Below, piece after piece: positions 49,359-58,479 of a stretch of 64,000 bases of DNA. The translations under genes were made by a program, and so were the position numbers. The stretch lies in NCBI GenBank assembly GCA_958296345.1, contig CATQIJ010000007.1, positions 60,608-124,607 on the forward strand, given 5' to 3'. Source of the DNA: an uncultured Rhizobiaceae bacterium (lineage in GTDB: Bacteria; Pseudomonadota; Alphaproteobacteria; Rhizobiales; Rhizobiaceae). The notes beneath the pieces are model-generated. The model saw only the letters and a list, made by a program, of their open reading frames with translations. It ran no database searches and was not told the DNA's origin. How positions within the stretch are numbered: position 1 is the first letter of the stretch; every line of letters begins with the position of its first letter.

Positions 49359-51908
49359 ATGAAAGATTCATATCGTGCAGTTGTCATTGGCGGCGGTGTT
49401 GTTGGGTGTTCGGTGCTTTATCATCTTGCAAAGGCAGGCTGGACGGATGTGCTTTTAATTGAACGATCAGAACTTACATCAGGTTCTTCTTGGCACGCAG
49501 CTGGCGGGTTTCATACGTTAAATGGCGATCCAAATGTAGCAAAACTTCAAGCCTATACGGTTTCGCTTTATGATGAATTAGAAAAGATCTCTGGTCAGTC
49601 TTGCGGGCTTCATCTGACAGGTGGCGTTATGATGGCTGACTCTGAAGAACGGATGGACTTCCTGCGCCTGACTCAAGCACAAGGACGATGCTTGGGAATG
49701 GAAACAGAAATCATCACGCCATCAGAAGCCAAAGCAATGTTTCCCTTGATGGATGAAATAAATTTTGTTGGTGCGCTTTGGGATCCTGTTGAAGGTCACT
49801 TAGACCCATCAGGCACAACACACGCCTATGCAAAAGCTGCAAAAACTCTAGGCGCTGATATTGAATTACGAAACCGCGTCGAAGACTTAACTCAAGATGT
49901 GGATGGTACTTGGAATGTGGTTACTGAAAAAGGCACAATCCGCACAGACCATGTTGTTAATGCTGGTGGGCTATGGGCGCGCGAAGTAGGGCGTATGGTG
50001 GGTCTCGAACTCCCCGTTCTTGCCATGGAGCACATGTATCTTCTAACAGAAGAAATGCCAGAAGTGCTAGAGTTCAATCAAGATACAGGGCGTGAACTTG
50101 TCGGTGTTATAGATTTTAAGGGAGAGATTTATACGCGCCAAGAGCGTACAGGCCTTCTACTAGGTACTTATGAAAAAGCCTGTAAACCATGGTCGCCAAC
50201 TAAGACGCCTTGGGATTTTGGTCATGAACTTTTACAGCCAGATCTTGAACGTATTTCACCATCCTTAGAAATCGGATTTAAGCATTTCCCTGCTTTTGAA
50301 AAAGCTGGCATTAAACAAACCATCAATGGACCTTTTACCTTCGCACCGGATGGAAATCCTTTGGTTGGTCCTGTCGATGGACTGACAAACTTCTGGTGTG
50401 CTTGTGCTGTTATGGCTGGCTTTTCTCAAGGTGGCGGTGTTGGCCTCGCACTTTCTAATTGGATGGTACATGGTGACCCAGGGTATGACATTTGGGGGAT
50501 GGATGTAACGCGTTTTGGTGAGTGGGCAACGCCTCGTTACACCAATGCAAAAGTGCGCGAAAACTATTCAAAGCGTTTCTCAATTCGTTTTCCAAATGAA
50601 GAATTACCTGCTGCAAGGCCGCAACAAACAACGCCGCTATATGATGTGATGAAAGATAAAAATCATGCAGTGATGGGCGATACTTGGGGGTTGGAGACAC
50701 CCCTTTGGTTCGCGCCATCTCAAGAAGAAGCGCATGATGTATTATCGTTCCATCGCTCGAATGATTTTGAACACATTGGTAATGAAGTCTGCGCAGTACG
50801 TGAATCTGTTGGCATCACGGAAATTTCAAACTTTGCAAAATACCAGGTGAGCGGAGAGGGCGCAGAAGCTTGGCTTTCACAACTCATGACAAATACAATG
50901 CCAAAAGAAGGGCGTATTACTCTAACCCCAATGTTAAATGAAAATGGCAAGCTGATAGGTGACTTCACAATAGGGAAGATTTCTGAGGATGCATTTATGA
51001 TGTGGGGTTCGCTGGGTGCTTCACGGTATCATATGCGGTGGTTCATAGATCATTTGCCGCAAGATGGTTCAGTAGAAGTACATCGATTTGATATGGACTT
51101 AATGGGCTTGTCGATAGCTGGTCCAAATGCGCGCAAGGTGCTTGAAAAATTATGTGATGATGATGTTTCTAATGAAGCGTTCCGTTTTATGGATATTCGA
51201 GAAATGGATGTGAATGGCGCACCTTGTATTGTCAATCGCATTACTTATTCCGGTGATCTTGGGTATGAAATTTGGATGGAGCCAATCTATCAACGCAAGG
51301 TATATGATGGTCTGAAAGGTGCAGGTGCAGAATTCAAGATTGTTGACTTTGGTATGCGTGCGCTTTTATCCATGCGTCTTGAGAAAAACTTTCCTACTTG
51401 GTTTGCAGAAATGCGTCCGATTTATGGGCCTTATGAAGCATCAATGGATCGTTTTATTAAGCTTTCAAAGAATGATTTCATAGGACGAGAGCCAGCAGCA
51501 AAAGAACATGCTGATGGGCCAAAATTACGCCGTGTATCGTTTGTGATTGATGCAGATGATGCAGATGTAATGGGTGATGAGCCGATATGGGCTAAAGTCT
51601 GCGATAAGGATTACGGAACGGTTGAAGCACCCCATGGTTATGGTGCCGTACGATTTGATGCATCAGGAAAAGAAGTTGCAAAAACAGTGCCTCATATTGG
51701 CGGAGAATGGCGCGTGATCGGCTGGGTAACATCTGGCGGCTACGGACATTATGTTAAGGCATCCTTGGCGCAAGGGTATATCCCTGCAGAGCTTGCAGAG
51801 CGCGATGAGGAAAAGTTATTTGAAATTGAAATTCTTGGTATTCGCCGAAAAGCTCGTATTAATATCGAGCCATTATTTGATCCAACTGGTGAGAAGATGC
51901 GAAGCTAG
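49359..51908 (+). CDS. Dimethylglycine/sarcosine dehydrogenase-like fused DAO-GcvT protein
   Basis: An 849-residue two-part enzyme. Residues 1-390 form the flavin oxidoreductase (Rossmann VVIGGGVVGCSVLYHLAKAG; SSWHAAGG with His46 in the place of the covalent-FAD His of dimethylglycine dehydrogenase), 390-440 the FAO_M linker, and 450-840 the GCV_T folate domain and its C-terminal barrel (LMGLSIAGPNARKVLEKL, NRITYSGDLGYEIW, VTSGGYGHYVKASLAQGYI). Members demethylate dimethylglycine, sarcosine or related N-methyl compounds and pass the methyl carbon to tetrahydrofolate. Forty-one bases separate it from the DAO gene. Exact substrate unproven. Confidence 0.9.
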   Translation: MKDSYRAVVIGGGVVGCSVLYHLAKAGWTDVLLIERSELTSGSSWHAAGGFHTLNGDPNVAKLQAYTVSLYDELEKISGQSCGLHLTGGVMMADSEERMDFLRLTQAQGRCLGMETEIITPSEAKAMFPLMDEINFVGALWDPVEGHLDPSGTTHAYAKAAKTLGADIELRNRVEDLTQDVDGTWNVVTEKGTIRTDHVVNAGGLWAREVGRMVGLELPVLAMEHMYLLTEEMPEVLEFNQDTGRELVGVIDFKGEIYTRQERTGLLLGTYEKACKPWSPTKTPWDFGHELLQPDLERISPSLEIGFKHFPAFEKAGIKQTINGPFTFAPDGNPLVGPVDGLTNFWCACAVMAGFSQGGGVGLALSNWMVHGDPGYDIWGMDVTRFGEWATPRYTNAKVRENYSKRFSIRFPNEELPAARPQQTTPLYDVMKDKNHAVMGDTWGLETPLWFAPSQEEAHDVLSFHRSNDFEHIGNEVCAVRESVGITEISNFAKYQVSGEGAEAWLSQLMTNTMPKEGRITLTPMLNENGKLIGDFTIGKISEDAFMMWGSLGASRYHMRWFIDHLPQDGSVEVHRFDMDLMGLSIAGPNARKVLEKLCDDDVSNEAFRFMDIREMDVNGAPCIVNRITYSGDLGYEIWMEPIYQRKVYDGLKGAGAEFKIVDFGMRALLSMRLEKNFPTWFAEMRPIYGPYEASMDRFIKLSKNDFIGREPAAKEHADGPKLRRVSFVIDADDADVMGDEPIWAKVCDKDYGTVEAPHGYGAVRFDASGKEVAKTVPHIGGEWRVIGWVTSGGYGHYVKASLAQGYIPAELAERDEEKLFEIEILGIRRKARINIEPLFDPTGEKMRS

Positions 51909-51912
51909 TCTG

Positions 51913-51951
51913 TTTCAAGGGCTGCAACTTTATAGCAATCAGCCCTTGAAA
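51913..51951. terminator. Perfect 12-bp stem-loop at convergent gene ends
   Basis: TTTCAAGGGCTG (51913-51924) and CAGCCCTTGAAA (51940-51951) pair exactly with a 15-base loop. It lies just past the stop of the dimethylglycine-dehydrogenase-like gene and covers the 3' end of the opposite small ORF. A/T runs inside the stem arms could serve termination in both directions. Confidence 0.55.
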
Positions 51952-52061
51952 AACCTAACAAGTGTATAGGCTATGATGCATCCAAAACAGATAAGAATCC
52001 ACGGCATCCAGACCTGAGGTCCATGTCCGCCAGTAACCCAATAAATTGTGTCATTTAGCAT
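51939..52061 (-). CDS. Small single-helix membrane protein (40 aa)
   Basis: A 40-residue frame preceded by GGAGG (52072-52068) with a 6-base spacer to ATG, an unusually strong Shine-Dalgarno. The peptide starts MLNDTIYWVTGGHGPQ, then one hydrophobic helix rich in Ile, Cys and Trp (VWMPWILICFGCIIAYTLV), and ends RFFKG. This is the shape of a small bitopic membrane protein. I know no family. Its opposite orientation to, and 28-base distance from, the dimethylglycine-dehydrogenase-like gene leave its relation to the cluster open. Confidence 0.55.
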   Translation of the reverse strand: MLNDTIYWVTGGHGPQVWMPWILICFGCIIAYTLVRFFKG

Positions 52062-52184
52062 CTGCAACCTCCACTCCTTCTTTGATGAAGGCTATGTTAA
52101 AACAGTGCTATGCTCTCTCCAGTAGTATGAACTGTAGAGTTTAAGAGCATCTTGCTAAATTAGTTACAATGCTAGTTATTCTTT

Positions 52185-54254
52185 TTAAGTTTTCTTACGC
52201 TTTAAGCCCTGATTTCCGCCACCAGTATCCGTGCCGCCTGAGCCTTTTCGAGACTTTGATTTAGAAGAGCCTTTAGATTTTTTCTTTGCCCAACCTTCTT
52301 TGAGAACAGCTTTGTTTTTAGCTTTTCCCTTGAATGGTTTCTTGCCTAAGGCGTCCATATCAAGCGGTGGTTTAGTATGAAGCTCATGGCCTTCTGATTT
52401 ATTTTCAGTTTTGCCTTTATAAGCTTTTTTCTCTTTTGGTGCATCGCTGAAAGTGTCATTGCGAGACAGCTTCTCGCGCGGTGGTTTATCACCAAATGAG
52501 TTATCACGTTTGCGGTCGCGTTCACGTTCTCTCTTGCCTCTGCGAGGCTTATCATCAAATTTACCCTTGCCACCTGAAGGCTTAACATAAGGTTCAGCAC
52601 CTTCAGTAGGTTTTCCGGCAAGTCGTTTTACTCTGATATTTTTATCAATGGTTTGATTTGGGCCAATTTTATCAAAGAAGCTTTCAGCCTGCGCTGCATC
52701 AAGTTGGATTAATGTATCTTCCTGCTGCATTTTAATGACACCAATGTCAGCTTTGGTAATATCACCTGATTTACAAAGCAGTGGAATTAGCCAGCGAGGT
52801 TCTGCATTTTGCTTGCGGCCAACTGAGATCGTAAACCAAACACTTTCATCAAACTCTTCGCGGCGTTTTCTTCCTCCGTCACGTCCACCGCCATCACGGC
52901 CATCTCTGTCTTTAAATGAACCAGGCTTAGGTGCATCAAAGGAAACAGATTGTACATCTTCAGGTGCGGAACGGCCTTTATGACTTAGTCTTGCAAAAGC
53001 AGTTGCCAGCTGATCAATCGTAAAGTTCTCTAATATCTTTTCGACAAGACCTTTTTCATTGTCTTCGATTGGGTTTGTCAAAATTGGATCGGCTAAAATA
53101 CGTTCTTCGTCGCGTGAAATAACATCATCTGCTGATGGGGGCGTTGCCCACTCTGCATTGATTTTTGCAAAACGTAAAAGGCGTTCTGCGCGTTTACGTC
53201 CCTTTTGATCAATGATCATGGCGCTCACGCCCTTTCGCCCTGCGCGTCCTGTTCTGCCGCTTCTGTGAAGTAGTGTATCAGGGCTATTAGGAAGTTCAGC
53301 ATGGATAACTAACTCTAGTTTAGGTAGATCAATGCCGCGTGCCGCAACATCAGTAGCTATACAAACCCGAGAGCGGCCATCACGCATGGATTGTAGCGCA
53401 TGTGTACGTTCAGTTTGACTAAACTCACCAGAAAGAGCGACAACTGAAAAGCCGCGATTATTTAACCGAGCAAGCATGTGGTTTACGGTTGCTCTCGTAT
53501 TACAGAAAATTATTGCGTTTTCTGACTCATAATATCGAAGTACATTTACAATTGCATTTTCACGCTCTCTTGGTGCAACAACAAGTGCGCGGTACTCAAT
53601 ATCAACGTGTTGTTTTTGCTCTTCAGAAGTTTTCACGCGGACTGCATTGTTTTGGTATTGTTTTGCAAGCTTGCCAATAGTTGCTGGTACAGTTGCCGAG
53701 AACATTAAGGTGCGGCGATCTGCAGGCGTAGTTTCAAGGATAAATTCAAGTTCTTCTTTAAAACCTAAATCAAGCATTTCATCTGCTTCATCCAAAACAA
53801 CAGCTTGCATTTCCGATACATTAAGAGCGCGACGTCTAATGTGATCACATAAACGACCAGGCGTGCCAACAACAATATGTGTGCCACGATCCAAATTCTT
53901 GCGCTCAGTACGAATATCCATACCACCCACACAAGATGTAATCACGGCGCCCGTTTCAGCATATAGCCAATCAAGTTCGCGTTTAACTTGGAGTGCAAGT
54001 TCACGCGTTGGAGCCACAACAAGTGCTAATGGAGCATTCGCTCGACCAAATTTAGTTTCTTCACCAAGTAAGGTAGGTGCAATGGCAATGCCAAAAGCAA
54101 CCGTTTTGCCAGAACCAGTTTGAGCAGAAACCAGCAAATCTGAATTTGTTATTTCTGGATCAAGCATGGACTGTTGTACGGGAGTGAGTTCAGTATATTC
54201 GCGTTTTTTCAATGCGTTATTTAACGCTAGGCTTACGCCTTCAAATTCAGTCAT
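52185..54254 (-). CDS. DEAD-box RNA helicase (DeaD/CsdA-like) with basic tail
   Basis: A 689-residue DEAD-box helicase. Motifs are complete: SAQTGSGKT (I), PTRELALQ (Ia), TPGRL (Ib), DEAD in VVLDEADEMLD (II), SAT (III), IIFCNTR (IV), ARGIDLP (V), HRSGRTGRAG (VI). A DbpA-like RNA-binding domain follows (about 490-565, WFTISVGRKQNAEPRWLIPLL), then a ~115-residue tail very rich in Lys, Arg, Gly and Ser. DeaD-type helicases act in ribosome assembly and cold adaptation. Start is ATG 54254 (MTEFEGVSLA). Confidence 0.93.
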   Translation of the reverse strand: MTEFEGVSLALNNALKKREYTELTPVQQSMLDPEITNSDLLVSAQTGSGKTVAFGIAIAPTLLGEETKFGRANAPLALVVAPTRELALQVKRELDWLYAETGAVITSCVGGMDIRTERKNLDRGTHIVVGTPGRLCDHIRRRALNVSEMQAVVLDEADEMLDLGFKEELEFILETTPADRRTLMFSATVPATIGKLAKQYQNNAVRVKTSEEQKQHVDIEYRALVVAPRERENAIVNVLRYYESENAIIFCNTRATVNHMLARLNNRGFSVVALSGEFSQTERTHALQSMRDGRSRVCIATDVAARGIDLPKLELVIHAELPNSPDTLLHRSGRTGRAGRKGVSAMIIDQKGRKRAERLLRFAKINAEWATPPSADDVISRDEERILADPILTNPIEDNEKGLVEKILENFTIDQLATAFARLSHKGRSAPEDVQSVSFDAPKPGSFKDRDGRDGGGRDGGRKRREEFDESVWFTISVGRKQNAEPRWLIPLLCKSGDITKADIGVIKMQQEDTLIQLDAAQAESFFDKIGPNQTIDKNIRVKRLAGKPTEGAEPYVKPSGGKGKFDDKPRRGKRERERDRKRDNSFGDKPPREKLSRNDTFSDAPKEKKAYKGKTENKSEGHELHTKPPLDMDALGKKPFKGKAKNKAVLKEGWAKKKSKGSSKSKSRKGSGGTDTGGGNQGLKRKKT

Positions 54255-54414
54255 TTTATCTCTTTCGATAGGGTGGCGGTTGTATCCAAGCTCACCCTTC
54301 GAGCACATAACAACTGCTTTTTAATATGCCTCATCGCATATTCTGACGTGTCAGTACGTGTTCAAAGCCTACTTGTATAGGGCATATTATTAAATTGGTG
54401 AATCAATCTAAATT

Positions 54415-55377
54415 TTATGGAATTAAATCAGCAGGAATATTGCCGCTAGTAATGCCATAAAGCAGAACAGAAACGGTAATAACTGAAGCTGATGTTGTGA
54501 TTAAAACGGATGCTGAAGCACGCTCTACCCAAACGTTATATTGTTGCGCGATAACAAAGACATTTGTAGCCGTTGGCAACGATGCAAGTAGTACGGCTGC
54601 AAACATCCACTTTGCATCAAAATTGCCCGCATAACTTAAGCCTACATACATCAAAAGCGGATGGGCTATAAGTTTGATTGGTACAATATATCCTAGTGAC
54701 CATGGCGTTTTGTTAAGTGGGCGTAAAGCAAGCGTTACGCCCATGGCAAACAATGCACAAGGTGCTGCTGCTTGAGCCAGGTAATCAATTAATCTTTCAA
54801 TTGGAATTGGTGGAGTAAATCTAATTGATGCTGCTAACACACCAACCGCAGTCGCCATGATAAATGGATGAAAAACAATCTTCTTGATGATTTCTAAAAT
54901 CAATTGAAACGTATTTTGCTTTTTCAATCCAGATATAGCCATCATCGCTGGTGCTATTGCAAAGTGCATGACATTTTCAAAACAGAAAATAATTGCAACT
55001 GGAATTGCAGCTTGTTCACCCAATGCCAGAATTGCAAGTGCAGGACCCATGTAACCGATATTGCCATATGCACCGGCTAGGCCTTGGATGGTAGCTTCCC
55101 CAATATTTCCACGGGCATTTATGATGCCAAGAATGAAAGTAAACGTAAATACTAGAAAGGTAATTCCGATATTCGCAAATATGAAGCTCCAGCTGGCTAA
55201 TTGTTCAATTGGTGTTTTGGATAGTAGTTTAAAAAAAAGGGCAGGGAGTGCAAAATAGATAATAAATGTATTGAGCCAACCAAGCGCTTCAATTGGCTGT
55301 TTAGTAAATTTAGCGCCAATGAAGCCTAACAAAATTAGTCCAAAAAGAGGTAAGATAAGTCCTAGAACCTCAATCAT
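54415..55377 (-). CDS. AEC-family (auxin efflux carrier) transporter
   Basis: A 320-residue membrane protein of about ten helices arranged as two five-helix repeats. Family segments: LGWLNTFIIYFALPALFFKLLSK near the start, GAYGNIGYMGPALAI in helix 4 and LASLPTATNVFVIAQQY in helix 9. Bacterial AEC proteins move malonate and other carboxylates; substrate here unknown. Its ATG overlaps the stop of the DMT gene upstream (TAATG), so the two are probably co-transcribed. Confidence 0.9.
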   Translation of the reverse strand: MIEVLGLILPLFGLILLGFIGAKFTKQPIEALGWLNTFIIYFALPALFFKLLSKTPIEQLASWSFIFANIGITFLVFTFTFILGIINARGNIGEATIQGLAGAYGNIGYMGPALAILALGEQAAIPVAIIFCFENVMHFAIAPAMMAISGLKKQNTFQLILEIIKKIVFHPFIMATAVGVLAASIRFTPPIPIERLIDYLAQAAAPCALFAMGVTLALRPLNKTPWSLGYIVPIKLIAHPLLMYVGLSYAGNFDAKWMFAAVLLASLPTATNVFVIAQQYNVWVERASASVLITTSASVITVSVLLYGITSGNIPADLIP

Positions 55378-56291
55378 TATGTGTTGCCCTTTTCTGAGCT
55401 ACCAGCAAACAAATCAATAATTATGGCGATAAGAATTAAGCCTGCACCACCCCAGGAAATCCAGGATAATTCTGAAGCATCTAATAAAGCTGTTGAGATT
55501 GTTGCTGCTAAAATTTCAGACATGGTTAAAAGTGCAGCAGTGGTCGCTGCAACATATTTAGCACCCCATAATTGGCCAACCATGGTTGTCCACAAGACTA
55601 TAATTCCAAAAGCAACAACAGGTAATAATATTGAAAGTGAAGTGTCGATACTAGGAAAAGCAGGTTGCATGTCAGGCATAATTGAATGCATTGTGACACC
55701 CAAGATAATTGCCATAATAAATGCAAACCCTAAGGCTGATGCACTAACAACTAACGCATCCAATTCAGATTGTCCCCGCATCATAGTAAGGCCAAGCGCC
55801 CAAAATATACCGGCCAATATACCAAACACATCCCCAATATTTTGCGGAAGAGGCCAGCCACCAGCGCCCAACAAAAGCCATATGCCTATGATTGCAAACC
55901 CAAGCGCAAACATACGAGTTCTTCCAATTGGAATATTATATAATAGTTTTGAAAAAAGCGTTGCCCAAATGGGTAAAAGATAAAATAGAAAAGTTACTCG
56001 AACAACGTCTGATAAAATAATGCCCGCAAAATAAAAAATGTTTGCGGCACCCATCCCCAAACCCATAATAATGAGCCATTTTATATCTTCATGTTTGAAT
56101 TTGCCAAAATACCTAGCGGCAGGCAAAGCAACTAGGGAAGCGGCAAGGTTTATATAAGCAACAGCCCAAAGTGCGTGAACACCAGATTGATCGAAGTATC
56201 GAAGCGGTATCCAGAATAGCCCCCAGACACTAGCGCTAAAAAAAATTGATAAGGAGCCGCGAAGCTTAAGGTTTTGTGTTGTCGTACTCAT
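55377..56291 (-). CDS. DMT-superfamily (EamA) transporter
   Basis: A 304-residue membrane protein of ten helices in two EamA repeats (about 12-140 and 155-298). Segments such as GVHALWAVAYINLAASLVALP, VVRVTFLFYLLPIWATLFSKLLY and ATTAALLTMSEILAATISTALL are typical. Substrate cannot be read. It is coupled to the following AEC gene and stands divergent from the UDP-xylose synthase gene. Confidence 0.87.
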   Translation of the reverse strand: MSTTTQNLKLRGSLSIFFSASVWGLFWIPLRYFDQSGVHALWAVAYINLAASLVALPAARYFGKFKHEDIKWLIIMGLGMGAANIFYFAGIILSDVVRVTFLFYLLPIWATLFSKLLYNIPIGRTRMFALGFAIIGIWLLLGAGGWPLPQNIGDVFGILAGIFWALGLTMMRGQSELDALVVSASALGFAFIMAIILGVTMHSIMPDMQPAFPSIDTSLSILLPVVAFGIIVLWTTMVGQLWGAKYVAATTAALLTMSEILAATISTALLDASELSWISWGGAGLILIAIIIDLFAGSSEKGNT

Positions 56292-56530
56292 TGCTTACAC
56301 ATGAGTAAATTGAACTCTAAGGTCAAGTAGAATCTGTTTTGCAACCTAAGCAGTTTACTTACGTAAGGAAATATATGGTTAATCCACTGTTCTAAAAGGT
56401 TTAATTTAATTTTTTACTTAGGTACTTGGTAGTTACCACTAATGTTCATTCGTATTTTTTTCTATTATTTTTCAACCAAGGCCTCATGAACTGAGGATGC
56501 GGATTAGAAATATTATTAGGAATTAAAAAC

Positions 56531-57529
56531 GTGATTGACGATTTCAAATATCCATCTGACAAAACAATTCTTGTAACTGGTGCTGCTGGCTTTCTTGGCT
56601 CACACTTATGTAGACGTTTATTGGACGAAAATCCAAACGTAGAAGTACTTGGTGTAGATAACCTTTACTCTGGTTCACGTTACAATATTGCAGATTTACA
56701 AAATCATCCGCGTTTTGAATTTAAACGGCATGACATCACGATGCCTCTTCATGTTGAGGTTGATGAAATTTATAATCTGGCTTGCCCTGCTTCCCCAGTA
56801 CATTATCAGCATGACCCTGTTCAAACGCTAAAAACATCTGTTCATGGTGCTATAAACATGTTGGGCTTAGCTAAGCGGACTGGTTCTAAAATTCTCCAAG
56901 CTTCAACAAGCGAAGTTTACGGCGATCCTAAAGTCTCCCCACAACAAGAAGAGTATTGGGGCAATGTAAACCCAATTGGCATTCGCTCTTGTTATGATGA
57001 AGGCAAACGATGTGCAGAGACATTGTTCTTTGATTATCGTCGCCAGCATTCGCTTGATACACGTGTTATGCGTATCTTTAATACGTATGGCCCAAACATG
57101 CACCCAAATGATGGTCGTGTTGTTTCAAATTTCATTTTGCAAGCTTTAAAAAATGAACCAATCACTATTTATGGTGATGGATCACAAACGCGCAGCTTCT
57201 GCTATGTCGATGATAATTTGACTGGTATGATTTCATTGATGAACCACCCAACTGCTGGAACAGAGCCAATTAATATAGGAAATCCATACGAAATCACTGT
57301 GAAGCAATTGGCTGATTTTATCGTGGAGCTTACAGGCTCAAGGTCTAAAGTAGATTATTTAAATCTTCCAAGCGATGATCCGCTTCAACGCTGTCCGAAT
57401 ATTACAAAAGCAAAAGAGCTTTTGAATTGGACGCCAAAAGTGAAGCTTAAAGTTGGCCTGTCAAAAACCATTGCGTATTTTGATGATCTAATGATGGCGC
57501 GCCCGCAGGTTTTAGAAGCTGCTGAGTAA
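56531..57529 (+). CDS. UDP-glucuronate decarboxylase (UDP-xylose synthase)
   Basis: A 332-residue extended SDR enzyme. NAD motif [16 protein letters not shown], catalytic Tyr and Lys in [11 protein letters not shown], and the UXS-typical [18 protein letters not shown] and [12 protein letters not shown]. It converts UDP-glucuronate to UDP-xylose, a precursor of surface polysaccharide. GTG start at 56531. The sugar transferase at 59751 is nearby, but no polysaccharide cluster is contiguous. The gene is preceded by a 240-base region in which I see no gene. Confidence 0.92.
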   Translation: MIDDFKYPSDKTILVTGAAGFLGSHLCRRLLDENPNVEVLGVDNLYSGSRYNIADLQNHPRFEFKRHDITMPLHVEVDEIYNLACPASPVHYQHDPVQTLKTSVHGAINMLGLAKRTGSKILQASTSEVYGDPKVSPQQEEYWGNVNPIGIRSCYDEGKRCAETLFFDYRRQHSLDTRVMRIFNTYGPNMHPNDGRVVSNFILQALKNEPITIYGDGSQTRSFCYVDDNLTGMISLMNHPTAGTEPINIGNPYEITVKQLADFIVELTGSRSKVDYLNLPSDDPLQRCPNITKAKELLNWTPKVKLKVGLSKTIAYFDDLMMARPQVLEAAE

Positions 57530-57584
57530 TCTTCATAGATTTCAAATTGACAGCTATTTCCAAAGAAGTTACCTATTAGATACA

Positions 57585-57654
57585 GGGGCTGCGCGAGTGC
57601 CCCGTTAGGCGCCAGCCCAATCTCGCATCCTTCAACCTTCAAAGAGGAGGATGC
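57585..57654 (+). promoter_or_regulatory. Structured 5' leader of the chromate operon
   Basis: The leader of the rhodanese-ChrB gene can fold in two exclusive ways. GCATCCT (57625-57631) pairs with AGGATGC (57648-57654), which includes part of the Shine-Dalgarno GAGGAGG (57644-57650). Alternatively CTCGC (57622-57626) pairs with GCGAG (57593-57597), freeing the site. A further stem GGGCTGCGC/GCG-C-CAGCCC (57586-57618) competes with it. The pairing pattern resembles a translational switch; I cannot assign it to a known riboswitch class. Confidence 0.35.
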
Positions 57655-57657
57655 TTT

Positions 57658-58476
57658 ATGGCGTCATTCAACGAAATTTCAGTCCAAAAACTATCTAAAT
57701 TAATTGGTACTCCAGAGTGCCCAATCATTATTGATGTTCGCATTGATGAAGACTTTAATGATGATCCACAACTGATACCCACAGCATTTAGACATCCTTT
57801 CAATGATATTTCTTCAATTGCGGAAAATCTGCACGGTCGAGCTGTAATTATTTATTGTCAGAAGGGTTTGAAAATTAGCCAAGGCGCTGCAGCCATTCTT
57901 CGAAATATGAAGGTTGATGCGCAAGTCTTAGAAGGAGGGCAATTTGCTTGGAGAGATGCAGGCTTACCTATGGTTTCTACCAAAAATATTCCTGCCATTA
58001 CATCAAAGTCATCAACTATCTGGGTGACACGTCATCGTCCAAAAATCGACCGCATCGCATGTCCTTGGCTAATACGTCGCTTCATAGACCCTAATGCTCA
58101 ATTTCTTTTTGTGGCTCCTTCGCAGGTGGAGAATGTAGCTGAAAAATTTGCAGCTATTCCATTTGATATAGAGGGCGCTTTTTGGAGTCACAGGGAAGAA
58201 AACTGTACTTTTGATACGATGTTAGAGGAATTTGATATCAAGAATGAAGCGCTTGAAACATTAGCAAAAATTATTCGTGGCGCTGATACTGATAGTTTAG
58301 AATTGGCGCCTCAAGCAGCAGGTTTGCTTGCTGTATCATTAGGCCTGTCGAGAATGCATAGAGATGATTTGGTGCAAGTCGATGCCGCTATGGTTGTCTA
58401 TGATGCACTATATAGATGGGCGCGTGATGCAACAGATGAAGGCCATGATTGGGTAACAACAATGGCGAAAGCGTAA
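57658..58476 (+). CDS. Rhodanese-ChrB fusion protein (chromate resistance)
   Basis: A 272-residue protein with two parts. Residues 1-115 form a rhodanese domain with the active Cys in VIIYCQKGLKISQG and a standard start IIIDVRIDEDF. Residues 125-270 form a ChrB-type domain: TRHRPKIDRIACPWLIRRFIDP, FDIEGAFWSHREENCTFDTML, and LSRMHRDDLVQVDAAM. ChrB proteins regulate or assist chromate resistance. The gene is followed directly by chrA (3 bases), so the pair forms an operon, preceded by a structured leader. Confidence 0.87.
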   Translation: MASFNEISVQKLSKLIGTPECPIIIDVRIDEDFNDDPQLIPTAFRHPFNDISSIAENLHGRAVIIYCQKGLKISQGAAAILRNMKVDAQVLEGGQFAWRDAGLPMVSTKNIPAITSKSSTIWVTRHRPKIDRIACPWLIRRFIDPNAQFLFVAPSQVENVAEKFAAIPFDIEGAFWSHREENCTFDTMLEEFDIKNEALETLAKIIRGADTDSLELAPQAAGLLAVSLGLSRMHRDDLVQVDAAMVVYDALYRWARDATDEGHDWVTTMAKA

Positions 58477-58479
58477 TTG

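Noticed and set aside
52346..52621. Low-complexity frame opposite the helicase tail
   Set aside because: Arises from the Lys/Arg-rich repeat-like tail read in another frame.
55381..55983. 200-residue plus-strand frame opposite the DMT transporter
   Set aside because: The minus-strand frame has clear EamA helices; the plus-strand peptide has no recognisable pattern.
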